Of a DNA stretch of 64,000 nt, positions 1-8,667 are shown one piece after another. The position numbers were made by a program, and so were the translations under genes. Location of the stretch: positions 1 to 64,000 of the forward strand of contig CAZKRU010000011.1 in the NCBI GenBank assembly GCA_964555235.1, in the 5' to 3' direction. The stretch is from CAZKRU01 sp964555235 (lineage in GTDB: Bacteria; Verrucomicrobiota; Verrucomicrobiia; Methylacidiphilales; CAMAQI01). Numbering within the stretch: position 1 is the first letter of the stretch; the number at the start of each line of letters is the position of its first letter. The notes under the pieces are model-generated. The model worked only from the letters and a program-made list of their open reading frames with translations, had not been told where the DNA came from and did not search any database.

Positions 1-597
1 CCCATCGTTTTAAAAGTACTCCCTTATGCTCGAGCCAAAAGCGATGCCACCAACGGGCATGCGGTTGGGTGCTTCAGCATGGCAAATATCCCGGAAGTGC
101 AAAAAGAATTTATCTTTCCGAAAGTGCCGCTCTTTTTGGAGTATATCAGTTATTACCAGAATGTCGCCAACCCCTTACCTGTCAAAAAAGAAGAACTCCT
201 CCCTCAAGGAACCGTCGTCGGTTCCGTATTGGGTTATGAATATAGCGAGAAGTTTTATCAATTGAAGAATTCAAAAGTGATTCGAGTGGAAGAAACCCCT
301 TCCGAAAAACAAAATCTCAAAAAATTGGCCATGGGACGAATCAACACCGCCATCCTCGTTCACAATGAAACCAAAATTGATGATCTCATCATCAAACAAG
401 CCGGGGCCTCCGGAAAGGTCGAATTGGCCTTTCGTGCCTTAACGATTGAACTTCACCTCGGTTTCGCCAAGGCACATCCCAAAGCGCAATGGGCCTTGGA
501 ACAATACAACAAAGGGATGAAAATCATTAAATCGAACGGGACCTACGAACAGATCACAAAAAAATGGATCGCCAAGGCCCGCGCTGAATTACAATAA
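1..597 (+). CDS. ABC-type amino-acid solute-binding protein, C-terminal part (5' end outside window)
   Basis: The frame is open from base 1, so this is the last 198 residues of a longer gene. The text resembles the second lobe of family 3 periplasmic binding proteins: a short stretch ending in a YQNVANPLPV-like hinge, a QGTVVGSVLGYEY segment, a later MGRINTAILVHNE segment, and a closing helix pair (NKGMKIIKSNGTYEQITKKWIA) typical of the SBP_bac_3 C-terminus. Such proteins deliver small polar ligands, often amino acids, to an inner-membrane permease or act as receptor domains. The ligand cannot be inferred and no permease or ATPase gene follows. It ends convergently with a possible decayed gene at 589-773. 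Confidence 0.7.
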   Translation, partial: PIVLKVLPYARAKSDATNGHAVGCFSMANIPEVQKEFIFPKVPLFLEYISYYQNVANPLPVKKEELLPQGTVVGSVLGYEYSEKFYQLKNSKVIRVEETPSEKQNLKKLAMGRINTAILVHNETKIDDLIIKQAGASGKVELAFRALTIELHLGFAKAHPKAQWALEQYNKGMKIIKSNGTYEQITKKWIAKARAELQ

Positions 598-773
598 CTG
601 GGCGACCTCTCCGAGTGCGCCGCGATCAAACAAACATTTCAAGTACTCCAGTGAATAGCTTGCTCTCAACTTAGTTTCGTGAATCACCGCATCCCATTCC
701 TCGTTACTTCGTCTATTTTATGAATCAGGATTTCCTGCTTGTCGCCCGAGGATGGTTCATTTTCAATAGCCAC
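589..773 (-). pseudogene. Possible small frameshifted gene between the binding-protein gene and purD
   Basis: On the minus strand a GTG at 773 opens 29 codons reading VAIENEPSSGDKQEILIHKI and onward, stopping at 684. Shifting frame near 700 gives an open, protein-like stretch (EEWDAVIHETKLRASYSLEY onward) to a TAA at 589. A single missing base would join them into about 62 residues. The final residues (RGALGEVA) are encoded by a degenerate copy of the dispersed GGTAGGGCG repeat core. I recognise no family. It could equally be non-coding; the start would lie only 3 bp from the purD start codon on the other strand. Confidence 0.25.
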
Positions 774-775
774 CG

Positions 776-2041
776 ATGAAAATCTTGATTCTCGGGAGTG
801 GCGGGCGGGAACACGCGATGGCGTGGAAGGTGCTTCAAGACTCACGCGTCACTCAAGTCTGGGTTGCTCCAGGTAATGCCGGCTCCGCACTACTCGCTGA
901 AAATCTTCCGATCTCCGCGACCGATCTCCCCGCCCTGCTCACATGGGCGGAAAAAGAAAAGCCGGACCTGACGATTGTTGGACCGGAAGCTCCGCTTTGC
1001 GCCGGAGTGGTCGATGCTTTTCAAGCCAAGGGATTTAAAATTTTTGGCCCCAATCAGCACGCGGCTCAATTGGAAGGAAGCAAAGTCTTCACCAAACAAC
1101 TCCTGCTGAAATATGGAATCCCAACCGCTGAGGCGGGATGCTTTACGAATGTCGCAGAAGCCCACGCATTCAGCGCGAAGCTCGGATTTCCACAGGTCAT
1201 TAAAGCGGACGGACTCGCTGCCGGAAAAGGGGTCCTCATTGTTCAAAACCAAGCCGAGGCCGACGATGCAATCCGTCAGGTGATGGTCGACAAGCAATTC
1301 GGCGCAGCCGGCGATTCCGTTTTGATTGAAGAATTTCTCGACGGCCAGGAAGCTTCAATACACGCCATCACCGATGGAAAAACGTATCGTCTCCTTCCCT
1401 CAGCCCAAGATCACAAACGCGTTGGCGACGGAGATTCCGGACTCAACACGGGAGGCATGGGAGCCTACGCCCCCGCTCCGTGTGTCACTCCCGAAGTGAT
1501 TGCGACCGTTCGCCATACGGTTTTCGATCCGCTCCTTGGCGCATTTACTGCAGAAGGCATTGATTACAAAGGAGTCCTCTACGGAGGATTCATGCTCACC
1601 TCAAAAGGCCCCAAGGTCCTTGAATTCAATGCGCGGCTCGGTGATCCCGAAACCCAAGTCCTCCTTCCCCTTCTCAAAACGTCGCTCGTCGATGTGGCAC
1701 TCGCGGTCGTGAACGGAACCTTGGATCAGATTACTTTTGAGGTAAACCCTCAACACGCACTCACCGTCGTCATGGCGGCTCCCGGTTATCCGGAAAATCC
1801 AAAAACGGGCGACCCAATTCAAGGACTCGATCAACCGTGTCCGACAGATGTGGTTGTTTTTCACTCAGGAACGAAACGCTCCGGAACCGATACCGTCTCC
1901 AACGGAGGACGTGTTCTGACCGTCACAGCTTGGGCAAACTCCCTTGCCGCCGCCAAAGAAAAAGTCTATCAACGCATTCAGGGAATCACTTTTCCCGGAG
2001 CCCACTATCGACGCGACATTGGATACCGAGCCCTCTCCTAA
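776..2041 (+). CDS. purD: Phosphoribosylamine-glycine ligase (GAR synthetase)
   Basis: Joins glycine to 5-phosphoribosylamine with ATP in the second step of purine synthesis, in the cytoplasm. The 421 residues match the usual family length. Visible are the N-terminal dinucleotide-like fold (MKILILGSGGREHAMAWK), the GPEAPLCAGVVDAF segment, the ATP-grasp centre (VIKADGLAAGKGVLI near 140-155, then LNTGGMGAYAPAP near 222-235) and the metal-binding FNARLGDPETQ segment near 288. It abuts the next gene with no spacing (TAA then ATG), so the two are probably co-transcribed. No other pur genes are nearby. Confidence 0.97.
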   Translation: MKILILGSGGREHAMAWKVLQDSRVTQVWVAPGNAGSALLAENLPISATDLPALLTWAEKEKPDLTIVGPEAPLCAGVVDAFQAKGFKIFGPNQHAAQLEGSKVFTKQLLLKYGIPTAEAGCFTNVAEAHAFSAKLGFPQVIKADGLAAGKGVLIVQNQAEADDAIRQVMVDKQFGAAGDSVLIEEFLDGQEASIHAITDGKTYRLLPSAQDHKRVGDGDSGLNTGGMGAYAPAPCVTPEVIATVRHTVFDPLLGAFTAEGIDYKGVLYGGFMLTSKGPKVLEFNARLGDPETQVLLPLLKTSLVDVALAVVNGTLDQITFEVNPQHALTVVMAAPGYPENPKTGDPIQGLDQPCPTDVVVFHSGTKRSGTDTVSNGGRVLTVTAWANSLAAAKEKVYQRIQGITFPGAHYRRDIGYRALS

Positions 2042-3067
2042 ATGAATTCATTCCGTTCCCTCCTCTTTGTCATCGGCCTCACGCTGAGCGCAACGCTTCA
2101 CGCCGCTGAAGATCCTGATTTTGCGGACGCGCTCCAACTCATGAAGACCCATTTGGTGGAGCCAAAATTCATCAAGCCGACCGAGTTAAAATCACAGACG
2201 GTCTCCGCGTTGGTCCAACAAGTCGGATTTGGAACGACCCTGATGACCAATCCCTCCATCGATAACGGCTCTCCCACCACGATCCGCTCGGAGCTCTTGC
2301 AGCCGTACAAAGTCGGTTATTGGCGCATGCCTTCCTTCAAACCGGCGAAGGATTGGAATGCTCTTGAAACCCAGCTTCAGGAATGGCTCAAATCCGGAGT
2401 CACCGCACTCATTCTCGATGTTCGCGACTTCGAGGGCGCCTCGGATTTCAATGGCGCGGCACATGCCAGTTCCCTCTTTTGTGCTCCCGGCGCTGTTCTC
2501 TTCAGCACGCAAGGACTTCAAACCCCTCAACAACTTTACAGCAGCAATCGTCCACAAATTGTAAAATTCAAACTTCTCTTCGTCCTTGTAAACCGCCGCA
2601 CCGTCGGTGCCGCCGAAGTTCTCGCCGCCACCCTTCAAAAACAAGCACAAGCCATTCTCGTCGGCCGATCCACCGCAGGACAAGCCGCGCTTTACAGCGA
2701 TCTTCCGATGAAATCCGGAAAATTTCTTCGACTCGCCACCTCTGCGGCCATCCTCCCCGACGGCACCCGACTCTTCGGAAAACCGGTCGAACCAAATATC
2801 CCGCTTTACGTTGAAGATCAAAAAGAGCGCCAGGCCATTGCTGAAGCCCAACTCACCAATGCATCAAAAGTCATCCGCGAACTCCCCAACCGCCTCCGCA
2901 TCAGTGAAGCTGCTCTCGTAAAACAGGAAAATCCAGAAATCGACGAAGCCGCGGCCAACCAGAAAAAACCAAAAGAAGAGACCACCGATCCTTCCCTGCA
3001 AGACACCACCCTCATCCGCGCTCTGGACGTCATTCGTGGCATCCAACTCTTTCAGCGCAAAGGGTAA
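2042..3067 (+). CDS. Exported S41-like protein lacking the catalytic Ser-Lys pair (predicted pseudoprotease)
   Basis: 341 residues with a signal peptide (MNSFRSLLFVIGLTLSATLHA, cleavage near 21-22), so exported. Residues about 95-245 resemble the catalytic core of C-terminal processing peptidases (S41/Ctp): LILDVRDFEGASDFNGAAHA near 123-142 matches the D-R-x-N/xGG element, and VLVNRRTVGAAEVLAATLQ followed by AILVGRSTAGQA near 181-215 matches the active-site block. Aligning on Glu192, the nucleophile position is Gly189 and the general-base lysine position is Gln214, so both catalytic residues appear replaced. No PDZ domain is evident. The C-terminus is charged and Lys/Pro/Glu-rich. It starts directly after the purD stop. 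A scaffolding or peptide-binding role is inference. Confidence 0.65.
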   Translation: MNSFRSLLFVIGLTLSATLHAAEDPDFADALQLMKTHLVEPKFIKPTELKSQTVSALVQQVGFGTTLMTNPSIDNGSPTTIRSELLQPYKVGYWRMPSFKPAKDWNALETQLQEWLKSGVTALILDVRDFEGASDFNGAAHASSLFCAPGAVLFSTQGLQTPQQLYSSNRPQIVKFKLLFVLVNRRTVGAAEVLAATLQKQAQAILVGRSTAGQAALYSDLPMKSGKFLRLATSAAILPDGTRLFGKPVEPNIPLYVEDQKERQAIAEAQLTNASKVIRELPNRLRISEAALVKQENPEIDEAAANQKKPKEETTDPSLQDTTLIRALDVIRGIQLFQRKG

Positions 3068-3130
3068 TTTATTCTCGCGTGTTTCGCGGGTAAAAAATGG
3101 GTTCCTCACGAAGGATTTTTCTGAGGAAAG

Positions 3131-3425
3131 CAAGAAATCCACAATCCGATTCAACCTCAAAGACTCAACGACCTCAACGTTTGAGACCTTGGAGGCTTCG
3201 ACCTGCCCGCATTGCTACGCAAAGCGTTGCAGGCGGGGGTGAGAATGAATTTAAACCGCAACGACTCAAAGCGCGCAACGTACCAGTTGCTTGGATCTGG
3301 GAATAAAATCTCCTCTGTTGCGTCTTTGCGTCGTCGCGGTGAAAGCAGCGCCGATGCTCCTCTCACAATTGAAAGTTATCTCCACCTATTCCCCCATGAG
3401 CACGGAGGCTGAAGCTTTGTGCTTT
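3131..3425. repeat. Dispersed intergenic repeat C, copy 1 (purD operon-htpG gap)
   Basis: This 417-bp gap has no convincing gene. Its first part (AATCCGATTCAACC, then GAGACCTTGGAGGCTTCG) and last part (GTGAAAGC, TCTCAC, AAGTTATCTCCAC, CCCCATGAGC) match, in the same order on the opposite strand, the segment at 15541-15692. The middle, 3200-3340, is absent there but resembles 39113-39230. It includes an imperfect palindrome CCTGCCCGC...GCAGGCGGG around 3201-3239. No transposase or target duplication is visible. Confidence 0.7.
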
Positions 3426-3484
3426 CTGTGGCCCAACCAACTTCTGTCTTGGCACCCGCCCGATTTGCTCTATGAAATCCCGCC

Positions 3485-5326
3485 ATGAGTCAGACTGAAA
3501 AACATTCCTTCCAGGCCGAAATTCAACAACTGTTGGAAATCGTCATCCATTCGCTTTACACCGAAAAGGAGATTTTTGTCCGTGAACTCGTCTCCAATGC
3601 GGCCGATGCCATGGAGAAACTCCGATTTCTTCAAACCTCCGCAGAAAAGATCCGTGACGACGGACTTCCCCTAAAAATCTCCCTCTCGACCGATGATCAG
3701 GCACATACCCTGAGCATCACCGACACCGGACTCGGAATGACGAAAGAGGATCTCATTCAAAACCTCGGAACCATCGCCCGCTCCGGCTCGAAGGAATTCC
3801 TTCAACAACTGGCTGCCCAAAAAGAAAAGTCCGTTGATCTCATCGGTCAATTCGGGGTCGGCTTTTACTCCGCCTTCATGGTTGCCGAAAAGGTCCAAGT
3901 CTTCACTCGCTCCTACAAACCGGAAGCCGAAGGATGCATCTGGACTTCCAGCGGCGCCGGAAGTTACGAGATTGAGCCCGGCGACGGCATTGATCGCGGA
4001 ACCAAAATCGTGCTTCACCTGAAAAAAGAGGATCACGAATACTCGAATACCCATCGCATCGAAGCGATTCTCCAGAAATACTCCAGCTTTGTCCCCTTTC
4101 CTCTCGAATTGAATGGAAAAGCGGTCAACACCGTTCAAGCGATCTGGGCCCGCAACAAAAGCGAGATCAAAGAAGAAGAATACAAAGAGTTCTATCACTA
4201 CATCGGCCACGATCACGAAGACCCGCGTTATCAACTCCACTTTAATGCCGACGCGCCGATTGCGATTCAAGCCCTTCTCTTCGTCCCGAAAAACAATCTC
4301 GAAAAATTCGGCATGGCTCGTCTTCAAACCGGCGTCCACCTCTACAGCCGAAAGATCCTGATCCAATCGGAAGCGAAAGGACTCTTCCCCGAATGGCTCC
4401 GCTTCCTCAAAGGCGTCGTCGATAGCGAAGATATTCCCCTCAACGTCTCGCGAGAAACGATGCAGGACCATGCCCTCCTGCAAAAAATGAACAAGGTTCT
4501 CACCGGACGCTTCATTAAGTTGCTCGAAGAAGAATCGAAGTCGAACCCGGAAAACTTCCAATCCTTCTACGAAGAATTCGGAGGTTGTCTCAAAGAGGGA
4601 ACCGTCAACGACTTCACTCACCGCGAGGCACTCTCCAAAATTTTACGCTACGAATCCTCCCTCCTCGACAAGGGAAAGACCTGCACGCTGGGCGATTACG
4701 TCTCGCGCCTCGGTTCAGAACAAAAAGAAATCTACTATTTAAGCGCGACCAATCGCGAAGCCGCTGAGGCGAGTCCTTACTTCGAGGTTTTTCGTCAGCG
4801 CAAAATAGAAGTCCTCTTCTTTTTCGATCCCCGCGACGAGATCGTCATGGATCACTTGCGCGAATTCGACGGCAAAAAACTCGTCTCCGCTGAAAAAGCC
4901 GACCTCTCGATTGATGATGCCCCCAAGGGTGGACTCACAGACGACGAAGTGAATTCCCTCGCCGGATGGATGAAAGATCAACTCACTGGACGCGTCAGTC
5001 AGGTGAAACCATCCCGACGCTTGGTTCACAGTCCCGCCACCGTTCGCGATGAAAATCCCCAGGCCACGGTTGCCCTGCGCCGAATCTGGAAAGCGATGCA
5101 AAAAGAGGGAGTGAATTCACCGGAAGAAAAGTATCTTCTCGAAATCAATCCCGCTCACCCGATTCTGGTTCGACTCAATACCATTCGCGCCACGGACGAA
5201 GCCTTGGCAAAGACCGTCACCGAACAACTTCTCGATGGCGCCCTCGCCTCCGCCGGCCTCCTCGAAGATTCGCGGGCCCTTCTTCAACGCATGAACGAAC
5301 TCATCGAGCGGGCATTGAAAGCATAA
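3485..5326 (+). CDS. htpG: Chaperone protein HtpG (Hsp90)
   Basis: Cytosolic ATP-dependent chaperone. The 613 residues match bacterial HtpG. The GHKL ATPase domain is clear: ELVSNAADAMEKLRF (helix with the catalytic Glu near 35 and ATP-contact Asn), DTGLGMT near 78-84, and GQFGVGFYSAFMVA near 119-132. The middle domain carries GVVDSEDIPLNVSRE near 316-330, which includes the conserved catalytic-loop arginine. The dimerisation domain ends LLQRMNELIERALKA. It stands alone after a repeat-filled gap. The start at 3485 gives the canonical N-terminus (MSQTEKHSFQAEIQQLL), although no strong Shine-Dalgarno precedes it. Confidence 0.97.
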   Translation: MSQTEKHSFQAEIQQLLEIVIHSLYTEKEIFVRELVSNAADAMEKLRFLQTSAEKIRDDGLPLKISLSTDDQAHTLSITDTGLGMTKEDLIQNLGTIARSGSKEFLQQLAAQKEKSVDLIGQFGVGFYSAFMVAEKVQVFTRSYKPEAEGCIWTSSGAGSYEIEPGDGIDRGTKIVLHLKKEDHEYSNTHRIEAILQKYSSFVPFPLELNGKAVNTVQAIWARNKSEIKEEEYKEFYHYIGHDHEDPRYQLHFNADAPIAIQALLFVPKNNLEKFGMARLQTGVHLYSRKILIQSEAKGLFPEWLRFLKGVVDSEDIPLNVSRETMQDHALLQKMNKVLTGRFIKLLEEESKSNPENFQSFYEEFGGCLKEGTVNDFTHREALSKILRYESSLLDKGKTCTLGDYVSRLGSEQKEIYYLSATNREAAEASPYFEVFRQRKIEVLFFFDPRDEIVMDHLREFDGKKLVSAEKADLSIDDAPKGGLTDDEVNSLAGWMKDQLTGRVSQVKPSRRLVHSPATVRDENPQATVALRRIWKAMQKEGVNSPEEKYLLEINPAHPILVRLNTIRATDEALAKTVTEQLLDGALASAGLLEDSRALLQRMNELIERALKA

Positions 5327-5387
5327 GAGAAGAAAGAAATTGCTTTCCTCGGCGAGCTCCGCGTCTGCGTGGGAAAAACTCCACACT

Positions 5388-5660
5388 TCATAAGGATTCT
5401 TTCCAAAATTGCCCAAAGCAAGGCGGGATCATCCGAACCACCACTCGAAGGCTGGTTTGTCGTTTACGAAGCTCTGCATCCAGAGCCTCATTCCCTAACG
5501 ACGACCGCAAAACAGACTCGATGACTTCTCGATTCATCTCGAAAGAATCTGCATACGGATGACGTGAATCAGTCCAATGACGAATCAAACGATTCCTCAT
5601 CCGATCGCTCTTCCAGAAGATACGGGAACAGTGCAAACGTGATAAGTCGTCAAGCGTCAT
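5388..5660 (-). CDS. Small protein of unknown function coupled to a nucleotidyltransferase-like gene
   Basis: 90 residues, strongly basic and Arg-rich. Its ATG overlaps the stop of the upstream gene by four bases (ATGA at 5657-5660), so translation is probably coupled. I do not recognise a family. A stretch RNRLIRH at 22-28 fits the loose R-x(4-6)-H spacing of HEPN ribonucleases, but the protein is shorter than typical HEPN domains and that match alone is weak. By position it could be the second member of a two-gene toxin-antitoxin-like pair; this is inference. Confidence 0.6.
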   Translation of the reverse strand: MTLDDLSRLHCSRIFWKSDRMRNRLIRHWTDSRHPYADSFEMNREVIESVLRSSLGNEALDAELRKRQTSLRVVVRMIPPCFGQFWKESL

Positions 5661-6130
5661 GAATCATTCCCACAGGAAATGAGGCCATTCTCTTTCGCCC
5701 ATTGGGCATGCTTCTGGTCTCGCGGTTCATTTCTTTTCAATTTTGGAACCAATAAATCCTCTGGGGCCGGCACAATCACCTTGAGAGATCGGATCTGGTC
5801 GCAATGCACTCGCTCTCTCCACTGGGAAGGAAGATGATCGAGACTTTCCCATGGCATCACATTGACATGCCATCCATGTTGCAACTCAAAATCGCTCCCA
5901 ATGAGGGCGTCGTAAAACCATTCGAGCAAGACGGGATCCGAAGTGATCGGATCAACATCCATTGAATTTTCCGGGAGGGGAACCGTGATATTTCTTTTTG
6001 CAGCATGCCAAAGTAAGGCCCCCGATCCTATGAGTATCATCTCTGCGGAATGGTCCAAACGCTCGGAAAGCGAATGGATCCAGTCCGTGATTTGCTTTGC
6101 AGAATTAAGCTCACGCTTGGGCATCTCCAT
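5657..6130 (-). CDS. Nucleotidyltransferase-fold protein (DUF6036/AbiEii-like)
   Basis: 157 residues. Visible are GSGALLWHAAKR (34-45, the GS motif of Pol beta-type nucleotidyltransferases), SMDVDPIT (57-63, the D-x-D metal site) and a closing VPAPEDLLVPKLKRNEPRDQ block (120-139) like the PEDLIxxKL...RxKD segment of AbiEii/DUF6036 proteins. The family includes toxins of type IV systems and minimal nucleotidyltransferases, so a toxin-antitoxin or abortive-infection role is plausible but unproven. It is first in a two-gene unit with 5388-5660. ATGs lie at 6130 and 6124. A promoter-like sequence ends directly before 6130, so 6124 may be the used, leaderless start. Confidence 0.7.
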   Translation of the reverse strand: MEMPKRELNSAKQITDWIHSLSERLDHSAEMILIGSGALLWHAAKRNITVPLPENSMDVDPITSDPVLLEWFYDALIGSDFELQHGWHVNVMPWESLDHLPSQWRERVHCDQIRSLKVIVPAPEDLLVPKLKRNEPRDQKHAQWAKENGLISCGNDS

Positions 6131-6159
6131 ATTCTATCAGGAGATCCAAATACCCGCAA
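6131..6159 (-). promoter_or_regulatory. Sigma70-type promoter abutting the nucleotidyltransferase gene
   Basis: On the minus strand TTGCGG (6159-6154) and TAGAAT (6136-6131) are 17 bp apart. The -10 box ends directly before the ATG at 6130 and 6 bp before the ATG at 6124, leaving no room for a ribosome binding site. A leaderless transcript is inferred. Confidence 0.45.
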
Positions 6160-6221
6160 GCTGCTCAAGCGAGGAGGGACCAAAAAAACTCCGGACATGA
6201 AAAACCAAAGGACGCGAAAAT

Positions 6222-6253
6222 AAAAAAGGACGCGCTCATCACGCGTCCTTTTT
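6222..6253. terminator. Bidirectional hairpin terminator downstream of rpsU
   Basis: Perfect 12-bp arms, AAAAAGGACGCG (6223-6234) and CGCGTCCTTTTT (6242-6253), around a 7-base loop. The A and T tracts make it a Rho-independent terminator in either direction. It serves rpsU on the minus strand. Confidence 0.85.
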
Positions 6254-6273
6254 CACAGCTATTTTAGCCAAAA

Positions 6274-6462
6274 TCAGAAAGCCAGGGTTTTGAACGAGAA
6301 CATCCGCGCTTCTTTTGCCTTACGGCGCTTGCGCTGACTCGGCTTCTCGTAATTACGACGGATACGGGCTTCGCGAATAACTCCTTCGCGATCCAGCTTC
6401 TTCTTTAGACGTCGCAACGCCTTGTCGATCGACTCACCTTTTTTTAATCGAATTTCAACCAA
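6274..6462 (-). CDS. rpsU: Ribosomal protein bS21
   Basis: 62 residues, the usual S21 length and very basic: VEIRLKKGESIDKALRRLKK followed by DREGVIREARIRRNYEKPSQ and an Arg/Lys-rich tail. S21 sits near the anti-Shine-Dalgarno end of 16S rRNA and helps translation initiation. The reading frame starts at a TTG (6462-6460); no in-frame ATG would keep the conserved N-terminus. An AAAGGA ribosome binding site lies about 10 bases upstream. It is a single-gene unit closed by a strong terminator. Confidence 0.95.
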   Translation of the reverse strand: MVEIRLKKGESIDKALRRLKKKLDREGVIREARIRRNYEKPSQRKRRKAKEARMFSFKTLAF

Positions 6463-6649
6463 TGGAAATCACCGTCCTTTCGTAGGGAGGGACATCATAC
6501 GGATTCAGCCTTGAATGTCAAAATGGATCTGTAAAAAATTTGAAATTATACGTAAGTTATTGATGGTGTTTATTTTATAAATTTTTACAAAAAAGGCACA
6601 AGATTGTCGCTCGACAGATGAAACCCTTTTGGTTATCACCTTTATTCTT

Positions 6650-8662
6650 ATGTCAAACCACTTCGAAACTGCTCCGATTGAAGAACTTGTCCCAAATACA
6701 ATCCGCACTTTGGCCCTCGATGCCGTGGAAAAGGCTCATTCCGGTCACCCCGGCCTCCCGATGGGTTGCGCGGACTTCACTTTCGTCCTTTGGTCAAAGT
6801 TCATGAAATATAATCCGGCGAATCCAAAATGGCATAACCGGGATCGCTTCGTCCTCTCCGCAGGACACGGTTCGATGCTTATTTACGCTATTCTTCATCT
6901 AACCGGCCACGAAAAGATGACGCTCGATCAACTCAAAAACTTCCGTCAATTCCACAGCTTAACTCCCGGCCATCCGGAATCTCACGAAACCGAAGGCGTT
7001 GAAGTCACCACTGGCCCGCTCGGTCAAGGAAGTGGAAATTCCGTCGGCTTAGCGATGGGACAGAAATTTTTCGGTGCAACCTTTAATACGCCCGAATTCG
7101 CCATCAGTGATCACCGGGTCTATGCGATTGTCTCCGACGGCGATCTTCAAGAGGGAATCTCCCACGAAGCTGCCGCGCTCGCCGGCCATCTCGGACTCGA
7201 CAACCTCTGCTGGTTCTACGATGACAATCAAGTCAGTATCGAAGGGAAAACCGAGATCTCTTATAGTGATGACGTCACTTCCCGGTTCAAAGGTTATCAC
7301 TGGCACGTGATCACCGTCGACGGACACAACCAGACTCAAATCGAAGCCGCCCTCAAGGAAGCTCAAGCAACGAAGGGTCGTCCGACGATTATCATCGGAA
7401 AGACAATTATCGGAAAAGGTTCTCCGAAATTCCAAGGAACTTCCCGCGCGCATTCCGATGCGTTCGGTACGGAAGAAGTCGCCGCAACCAAAAAAAATCT
7501 TGGTTGGCCCGAAAACGAAAGCTTCGTCGTTCCCCCTCGCGTCTATGCATTTTTCGCCGAATGGCGGAAGAAAGCAGCTCAAGCGGAAAGCGATTGGAAT
7601 CAGAAGTTCGATACTTACGCAGCGAAACACTCAGACAAAGCCCAACTCTACCGTGACTTCCTCGCGAAGAAACTTCCCGCCAATCTGAACGAACTCCTTC
7701 CGAAGTTTGGACCGGAAAAAGCGATTGCAACCCGCAGTGCGGGAGGAGAAGTCTTGAAGGCGATCTTTGCGAATGTCCCGAATTTTGTCGGAGGTTCCGC
7801 GGATCTCGCTCCTTCCACCAAGACTTTTGTGAAGGAATTCGGTTCCTTCCAGAAAACGAACTACGCCGGACGCAATTTCCACTACGGAATTCGCGAGCAC
7901 GGGATGGGAACGATCGTCGCTGGACTCGGTTACTACGGCGGAATGATTCCGTTCGGGTCAACCTTCTTTGTCTTCACGGACTATATGCGTCCTCCAATCC
8001 GTATTTCGGCATTGAGCCATTTGCAAGGGATCTACGTCATGACCCACGACTCGATTTTCGTCGGCGAAGACGGTCCGACCCACGAACCAGTCGAACAGCT
8101 TGCCACGATCCGTGCGATTCCGAATTGCTGCGTCATTCGTCCCGGCGATGCAAACGAAACAAGCCAAGCATGGCGTGTCGCTCTCGAAAACAAGAACAAA
8201 CCGACGATCATTCTTCTGACCCGTCAGGATCTCGCCGTCTTTGATCGCACGAAATGCGCCTGTCCCGGAAATCTGGAAAAGGGCGCATACACGATGTGGG
8301 AATCGAAACCGGGAACGACTCCGGAATTGATCCTCATCGGAACCGGATCCGAAGTGGCTCTCTGTTACGATGCGGGCCTGGCCCTCGGTAACGAAGGTCG
8401 CGCCGTTCGCGTCGTCTCCATGCCGTCGTGGGATCTCTTTGAAGCGCAGCCCGAAAGCTACCGTAACGAAGTCCTTCCTCCGTCGGTGACCAAGCGTCTC
8501 GCCGTCGAAGCCGGAATCACCATGGGCTGGGAACGTTACATCGGCGACAAAGGAAAATTCATCGGAGTCAATCGTTTCGGAATGAGTGCTCCGGCCAAAA
8601 CCATCGTCAAAGAATTCGGCCTCACCGTCGAAAACGTTCTCGCGACTGCGAAGACGCTGTAA
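6650..8662 (+). CDS. tkt: Transketolase
   Basis: Thiamine-diphosphate enzyme of the non-oxidative pentose phosphate pathway, about 670 residues as usual. Motifs include AHSGHPGLPMGCAD near 29-42, GHGSMLIYA near 66-74, GPLGQG near 117, the ThDP-binding VSDGDLQEGISHEAA near 156-170, REHGMGT near 412 and GEDGPTHEP near 466-474. I chose the ATG at 6650 (MSNHFETAP) over an in-frame TTG at 6629, because it gives the normal N-terminus. The 190 bp before it are AT-rich and probably carry the promoter. A perfect palindrome of repeat family A follows the stop codon. Confidence 0.97.
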   Translation: MSNHFETAPIEELVPNTIRTLALDAVEKAHSGHPGLPMGCADFTFVLWSKFMKYNPANPKWHNRDRFVLSAGHGSMLIYAILHLTGHEKMTLDQLKNFRQFHSLTPGHPESHETEGVEVTTGPLGQGSGNSVGLAMGQKFFGATFNTPEFAISDHRVYAIVSDGDLQEGISHEAAALAGHLGLDNLCWFYDDNQVSIEGKTEISYSDDVTSRFKGYHWHVITVDGHNQTQIEAALKEAQATKGRPTIIIGKTIIGKGSPKFQGTSRAHSDAFGTEEVAATKKNLGWPENESFVVPPRVYAFFAEWRKKAAQAESDWNQKFDTYAAKHSDKAQLYRDFLAKKLPANLNELLPKFGPEKAIATRSAGGEVLKAIFANVPNFVGGSADLAPSTKTFVKEFGSFQKTNYAGRNFHYGIREHGMGTIVAGLGYYGGMIPFGSTFFVFTDYMRPPIRISALSHLQGIYVMTHDSIFVGEDGPTHEPVEQLATIRAIPNCCVIRPGDANETSQAWRVALENKNKPTIILLTRQDLAVFDRTKCACPGNLEKGAYTMWESKPGTTPELILIGTGSEVALCYDAGLALGNEGRAVRVVSMPSWDLFEAQPESYRNEVLPPSVTKRLAVEAGITMGWERYIGDKGKFIGVNRFGMSAPAKTIVKEFGLTVENVLATAKTL

Positions 8663-8667
8663 TTTTT

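Noticed and set aside
2192..2851. 219-codon open frame opposite the S41-like gene
   Set aside because: Gly/Arg/Glu-rich antisense shadow. The plus-strand gene has a signal peptide and recognisable core.
3671..4621. 316-codon open frame opposite htpG
   Set aside because: Phe/Val/Glu-rich shadow of the htpG frame with no domain.
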